NCBI GenBank assembly: GCA_007449985.2
Contig: VIIQ02000120.1
Coordinates: 218,010-282,009, forward strand
Reading direction: 5' to 3'
DNA length: 64,000 nt
From: Desmodesmus armatus
Lineage: Eukaryota > Chlorophyta > Chlorophyceae > Sphaeropleales > Scenedesmaceae
Part shown: positions 58,435 through 64,000 of the stretch, piece by piece
How positions within the stretch are numbered: the stretch's first letter is position 1
Layout: the number at the start of each line of letters is the position of its first letter
Notes under the pieces: model-generated
Databases searched by the model: none
Seen by the model: only the letters and a program-made list of their open reading frames with translations
Told to the model about the DNA's origin: nothing
Program-made: the position numbers and the translations under genes

Positions 58435-61400
58435 CTAATGCCGCATGCCTCCACCGCTGCTGTCCCCACAGCCCCGTTGGAAGCTGCACATGCAGTCGTA
58501 CAGGCTGCCCCCAAACAGCTTGACAGCCAGCCGCTCTGTCTTGATCATCGCCAGCTTGAGTGTGTCACACTTGAAGCGCGTGTTCAGGTTGGTGTGGATG
58601 GCGCGACCCATGCCCTCAATGACCTGCGCACAGAAGTGGCAGCAGAGGGGTGGTGAGGGTGGTGGTGGTGGTGCGGACGCAGTGAGCCTTTGTCAACTCA
58701 TCGCAACGACAACCAAACCAACTTGCGCTGACCCACCCCCATCGCCGACTGCCTGCAGAAGTAGCAGCATAGCAATGAGACTCTGTCAATACTTGCAGTG
58801 TGCGAGTTCACTCTGGCAACCCTGGCCCCTATCAACACTTGACATACAACTTCATGTCTCTCACCCCCCCCCCCCCCAAATCGTATCAGCCACCTGCCCC
58901 CCGCCTTGTTGCCCCATACTGCTCATTGCTCCCCACCACCCAAACTCTAGCCCTACTTCAACACAACTACTGCCCCCTACTTCAACACAACTACTGCCAA
59001 TGGTGAAACCCCCGACACCCAACCCACCAGCAGGTCCATTTCTGTCAACAGCACCAACCACCTGCCCCGCCCCTCTCTTCTGTTCCTCCTGTGCTCGTCC
59101 CACTTCATCCACCGCAACTCCAGCCCCATGTCTACACAACAAGCTCCCATGAAACCCTTGACACCCAGCCCAACCCACCAGCAGGTCGACTCCCACTGTA
59201 GCATCGGCCAGCGCAGCCGGCACCCTACTGAGGTCAAGGCAGGGTGAGCCACTGCCGTTGCCCAACACAAACAGCTTCGGCTCCACACCACGCCCCTGTG
59301 AGGGACCAGACGGCGGCGCAGCAGCAGCAGCGTCTTCCTCCGAGCTCTCCTCTGTCACCTCCTCCTGGCCGCCATCGCTGCCGCTGCTGCCATTGCTGCC
59401 GCCATTGCTGCCGCCATTGCTGCCGGCGGCTGTGTTACCAGACAGCGCACTCAACCCCTGCTGCCGCTGCTGCTGCTGCGGTGGCAGCAGCCGTGGCAGC
59501 AGCCCCTGCTGCTGCTGCTGGTGAGCTGCTGCCCAGTGTGGATCCTCCCCACTATCCGCACCCTCTAGGGAACTCAGCGGACTACCAAAGGCAGTAACCG
59601 GCCCAAACCCGGCCCACCCAGGACCTGGTGGGCCAGGCTGGCTGGCCCTGCAAGTGACACCACTGCTGCCGCCGGCGGCTGTGGCAGCAGTAGCGGCAGC
59701 AGTAGCATTGCTGCCACTGCTGCCGCCGGTGGCTGTGGCAGCAGTAGCATTGCCGCCGCTGGATGCAGCAGCGGCTGCGAGTGACTGGAGGTCTGAGTGG
59801 CTGGACTGCCGCTGCTTGAGGCCGGGGTAGGGTGGGATGGTGGGACCCCCGGTGACACTGCTGCCTCCCCGCCTGTTGGGCAGCTCAAAGGACTGTGCTG
59901 CTGCTCGGCCCGCCTTGATGATGGGGCACAGCTCTCCTGCTGCTGACAGCAGACTGGGAAGGAGGGAGGGACGGTGGAGGGGGGTGGGGTGAGGGGGGGG
60001 GGGGGGGGGGGAGGGGTAGATTGGGAGTAGGGGGTGGACAGGCTGGCAGGCAGGACAAAGTATGGGCAGATACATGGACCAATGCCTGCACCTTATGGAT
60101 AACCAATCAACTTGAAGATACAAGAGTCGCCTGACTTGCAGCGACCCATAGGCACAACGGCATTTACTGGTCCTAGCTCACCTCCTGAGCTCTGCTGCAG
60201 TGATGTCATTGATTGCCGGCAAGCTGTTAGCTACCATCACCACCTCACAGCCCGGCCCAGTTAGCAATTGGAGGGGTGGTAGGATGGCAGGAGGGCAACA
60301 TGAGCCCCCAGGGCAAACACCCACACCTTCTCTCCACCCAACAAAGAAAACTCGAGGCTCGAGGGCGACTCACTTTCTGAGCTCAGCTGCAGTAATGTCA
60401 TTGATTGCCGGCAGGCTGTTAGCTACCATCACCACCTCACAGCCCAGCCCAGTTAGCAATTGGAGGGGTGGTAGAATGGCAGGAGGGAAAACAAGAGCCC
60501 CGAGGGCAAACACCCACACCTTCATTCCACCCATCAAAGAAAACTCGAGGCTTGAGGCCGACTCACCCCCTAAGCTCAGCGGCGGTGATGTCATTGATTG
60601 CCGGCAGGCTGTTAGCCACCATCACCACCTCACACCCCAGACAAGTGTGCACATGCAGCCCAATCCTTACAGGAAGTGTGCGTGGGGTGGGGTGGGGGTG
60701 GGTGGGGTGGGGGGACCAATGAGCATTCATAGAGGCCATCAAAACAACCCAGCCTGCAGTACACCCATCCATATTCAAACCTCACTCACCTTCTGAGCTC
60801 AGCGGCGGTGATGTCATTGATAGCCGGCAGGCTGTTGGCCACCATCACCACCTCACAGCCCAGCCGCAGCATCTCCCGCACAAAGGGCAGAATGCCCAGC
60901 ACTATGTCGGCACCAGCATTGTCCACAAACACCATCACACGACGGAACGGCGGCCGGCGGCTGCTACTGCTGCTGCTGCTGTCACGGGCTGCAGTGTTTG
61001 TGGGCTGCTGGGGTGTTTGTGCGCTGCTGCTGGTGACAACATCACTACTGCTGCTGGTGGGGCCAGCAGCTGGAGCTGGACTGTGTGCTGCTGTCCCTGC
61101 TGCTGTTTCTGCTACTGTTTCATGTGCAATCCTGAATGGACTGATGTCTTCACTCCTGGGCGCCTCCCCAGCAAGCTGCTGCTGCTGCTGCTGGAGGCTC
61201 ATCCCCTGCAGCTGCTGCTGGGCGGCATACACCCCACTGGCAGATGCTGCCGCTGCTGCCATCACCTGGATGCCCCTCCAGGGACAACCCCTGACGGCTG
61301 CAAGCTGCTGCTGCTGCTGCTGGCGCCAGCAACAATGCTGCCGCCACTGCTGCCGCCGCAGCCGCCGCTGCTGCTGCTGTTGGTGCCGTACACTCGAGCT

Positions 61401-61466
61401 GCAAACTCGTCATAGTCATCCACACGCCATGGGCGGCGACTCAACCGCTGCCGAGCCTGAACACAT

Positions 61467-61497
<31 letters not shown>

Positions 61498-62509
61498 AGT
61501 TGCAAATTTGAAGTGCGTAAGTCATCCGTGTACGCTGTGTGCCTGCCAAGGTGCTGTAGCGTACCATAAGGCCTTGCTTCTTAGTGACACCAACAGCACC
61601 ACAGCAGCTGGTACTTTACACCAACAGCAGTGCAGCAGCTAGTAGCGACCCTACAAAAAAGCACAGCAGGTACCTCACCTCTGCAAACATATCCAGGATA
61701 GTACCGTTTGTGTACAGCTCCACACACGCCTTGGCTCCCCAGTCAAATATGTTGCCGGCTAGGATGCCCTGTAACAGGACACAAGGGGCGACAGGTGTCT
61801 GCATCAAAGTAAAGTATGTTGCTGTTGTGTACAGCACGCACGCCCAACAGGATGTTGGCACGCATCAGACTGACATGTACTGTACGGTATCGTACTGTAT
61901 TGCACCTTGACATCTATATTGTGTGCTGTACTGAAGCATGCATATGTATAGTGCAGTACAGTGCAGTACATACGATCAGAATGGCCTCCGCCAGCGACCT
62001 GACAGCTTCATGCTGGTGCTCACACATACAGTAAATGCAAAGATGGCAGATAGGAAAAGGTGAATTGCCAAGTGATTGAGGCTGTGTCTTGCTCAGCCCC
62101 CACCTGCACGAGTGACAGCAGTCTCTCCCGTGGCTCCATTGCATCCAGCTCAGCCAGCAGGTCAGGAAGAACCTGGAAAACAACAGCAGCGACAAAGCAG
62201 ACCACACTGCATCATCAATCAATAAAAAGTAACACAACAGCTACCGGGTACAGGGCAACTTATCAGACACATCCAGCTCAGCCAGCAGGCCAGGGAGCAT
62301 TCCTGACTAAACCTGGCGAAACGTGGAGCCCTCGCGTCCTGAGGCTTGTATCCTGCACACCAAACCCCCTACCTGCAGTGCCAGGTCGTTTTCCTTGTCC
62401 TTGTCCAGCCTGTACACGTCGCTGAAACCAACCCCCCCCTGAGAAGCCTCTCAGACAAGAGCACGGGGGCAGGGGCAGGGGCAGGAAGGAGGGGGGACAG
62501 GGGCGGCGG

Positions 62510-62549
<40 letters not shown>

Positions 62550-64000
62550 CGCTTCCAAAGCCACCCTGGTTACGTCAGATGCAGTACCCCAGCACAAGCA
62601 GCCACAAAAAAAGTGATATCCACCACCTGCAGTGCCAGGTCGTTTTCTTGTCCTTGTCCAGCCTGTAGACGTCGCTGAAGCCAAACTCCCTGAGGCACTC
62701 CTCACGCATCTCAAACAGGTCCGACAGACCAAGCTTGCCATACGCACCAGGGTCCTGGACACAGACAGGGATGTGATGTAAAAGGCGCAGCACAGATATG
62801 CATCAGTGCTGATGGGGTATTCACTTGTGCCACACAGGGCGAATGCATGCCTTTCGTGCTCAATGCTGTCATGATATCAGCAATCAAAACCCACACCCCA
62901 CCCTGGGCTATCGACCCCATCGGTCAGCACGGTCAGCACCAGCAGTTGAATTAAGGTTGTTTGGTTCCCGGCTCACCTGCCGCAGCTTTTGTATGTGGGC
63001 GCTGAAGGCCCGCGCAAATGCCGCTGCACGCCTCACTGCAGGCTGACCACCCCCCTCACTCTTGATGGCCTTCTCAACCACCGTGGGCACCTGAGGAGCA
63101 GCAACAGCAGCAGCGACAACAACAACAGCGACGGCAACAGCGACGGCACCTTCACTGTCTTGAACCAGCTGGCATGTCCAATCCCCACCATCTCCCTGCA
63201 GAACGCAGCTCAGGTCTGACGCTTACACATACATGTCTTTGCCAGAACCCTGACCAGACGCCCAATCACCCTGTCCCCCAATTGTCAAACAGCCACCCTC
63301 CCAACAAGAATCGAGCCCCATCCAAAAAACTGACCTGCTGCTCCAGCGATGATCAGGCAGATGTTTCTAGCGCGAGCAGGCATCCAGCTGTGCCCTTATA
63401 CTAGATCCGGTTCAAATTTGACAGAGGCAACAACGCAATTGTGATTGAGCTTTTGGCCCCCAGAGACCCCCCCTAACCTGGTCCTCCAGCACCCCCAGCA
63501 GCCAGTTGTACTCCACATCGTCTGTGTTGATGTCAATGGTGTTGGGATGGTAGCTGCAGGGTGGTACAGGGGTGGCAGGCAAGGCGGCAGCAGATACAAT
63601 CAGCACAAACAGCTGTGCCACACATCACGTTTCACTCCCAGATGTCAATGGTGTTGGGGTGGTAGCTGCAGGGTGGGGTGGCAAGACAGGAGGTACAAGG
63701 AACACAACAGCGGTGTCACACAAACCACGTTGAGTATGGAGACGACTTTGATCTCCAGTCTTGCTGACTCTGTTGAGCATGTGCGGGTTGCACACAGTAC
63801 TACCCAGTAAGCTAGATGTCACAATGTAGTGTATCGGAAGCACTTGCCACGTCAAGGGGAGCGCCCCTCTACCCAGCAGCAACCCTCAAACAACAGCGCT
63901 CCTCCCTGACCACAGCGGCAGCCACCCGCCCGCCTAACCACCCCACACTCACCCACTTCGACCCCCCCCCCCCTGTGCGTTTACGCCCCCCCCCCCCCCC
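58435..64000 (-). CDS. DUF89-domain (PANK4-type phosphatase) gene, 3' part
   Basis: The gene continues past the right edge. Exons, 5' to 3': 63553-63478, 63090-62977, 62754-62627, 62172-62104, 61768-61679, about 61456-60790, 59953-59179 and 58623-58435, mostly phase 0. Motifs in order match the DUF89/ARMT1-like metal-dependent phosphatase at the C-terminus of eukaryotic PANK4 and plant PANK2: MREECLREFGFSDVYRLDKD, LLAELDAMEPRERLLSLVQ, GILAGNIFDWGAKACVELY, SRRPWRVDDYDEF, VMVFVDNAGADIVLGILPF, MVANSLPAINDITAAELR, LFVLGNGSGSPCLDLSRV, VIEGMGRAIHTNLNTRFKCD and FGGSLYDCMC. DN in VFVDNAGAD and D in INDIT are the expected metal ligands. In PANK4 this domain hydrolyses 4'-phosphopantetheine and related damaged forms. 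Whether a kinase domain precedes it cannot be seen. Large Gln/Ser/Ala insertions interrupt exons 6 and 7. Exon 3 is one base short (128 instead of 129), and exon 6 also changes frame near 61263. Confidence 0.8.
60185..60865 (-). repeat. Four tandem copies of one DUF89 exon end
   Basis: The true exon end (GCEVVMVANSLPAINDITAAEL, donor at 60789) is followed in the intron by three more copies at about 60565-60637, 60375-60450 and 60190-60265. All encode MVANSLPAINDITAAELR, spaced about 185-225 bases. The two furthest copies also share about 110 bases of flanking sequence (CAATTGGAGGGGTGGTAG, CAAACACCCACACCTTC). Confidence 0.95.
62265..62430 (-). repeat. Copies of two flanking exon edges in one DUF89 intron
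   Basis: Between exons 62754-62627 and 62172-62104 lie a copy of the upstream exon's end (62372-62424, FSDVYRLDKDKENDLALQ) and a partial copy of the downstream exon's start (62268-62300, LPGLLAELD). A further copy of an exon start (YHPNTIDI) lies at 63637-63663, upstream of the exon at 63553. Confidence 0.85.
62511..62549. repeat. 39-base poly-G run
   Basis: The longest homopolymer in the window, in an intron of the DUF89 gene between an exon and its edge copy. Confidence 0.9.

Overview
The window is nuclear DNA of a eukaryote, most likely a chlorophycean green alga (Chlamydomonadales-like). The evidence is GT-AG introns of about 70-350 bp in most genes, CAG/CTG-rich coding sequence with long Gln, Ala and Ser tracts, many microsatellites and poly-G/C runs, TATA-box promoters, and protein families known from such algae (F-box/LRR, KDZ transposase, DUF4470-like, DUF89/PANK4-type). 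There are no operons, ribosome binding sites, rRNA, tRNA or CRISPR arrays that I can support. Species is not determined.

Layout. 1-8.4 kb: a perfect 2,140-bp tandem triplication inside an F-box/leucine-rich-repeat (LRR) gene of a modular family. Each member has an F-box, LRRs, a phase-0 intron and a separate 3' exon encoding a PDVWLQLL motif plus a Gln-rich coiled coil. 9.9-13.3 kb: a 3'-truncated KDZ-type DNA transposase (+) meeting an uncharacterised cysteine-containing gene (-). 13.7-15.6 kb: the one fully intact member of the LRR family. 17.1-22.6 kb: a multi-exon DUF4470-like gene with two single-base frame breaks. 24.2-26.4 kb: a probable multi-pass membrane protein (-). 28.4-30.0 kb: a 5'-truncated LRR member (-), next to a 661-bp MITE-like element. 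31.2-32.0 kb: a complete small gene for a secreted beta-trefoil (ricin-B-like) protein with a TATA box.

32-47.7 kb is repeat-laden. It holds an uncharacterised membrane-anchored gene (-), several low-confidence exons, and a complete three-exon DJ-1/PfpI-family gene (-). 48.3-50.1 kb: a membrane protein with a Gln/His-rich tail. 52.0-53.8 kb: a frameshifted LRR member. 55.3-57.7 kb: a longer F-box/LRR gene with a vestigial tail exon. 58.4-64 kb: the 3' part of a DUF89 (PANK4-type phosphatase) gene (-) running off the right edge.

The most striking pattern is that introns of three unrelated minus-strand genes are filled with tandem copies of their own exon edges. Short pieces of the end of the upstream exon with its splice donor, or of the start of the downstream exon with its acceptor, recur at about 190-230 bp spacing. 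Together with the LRR-family expansion and the 2,140-bp triplication, this suggests a genome shaped by local tandem duplication. Several otherwise conserved reading frames are broken by one base, often in homopolymers; this may be real decay or uncorrected sequencing error.
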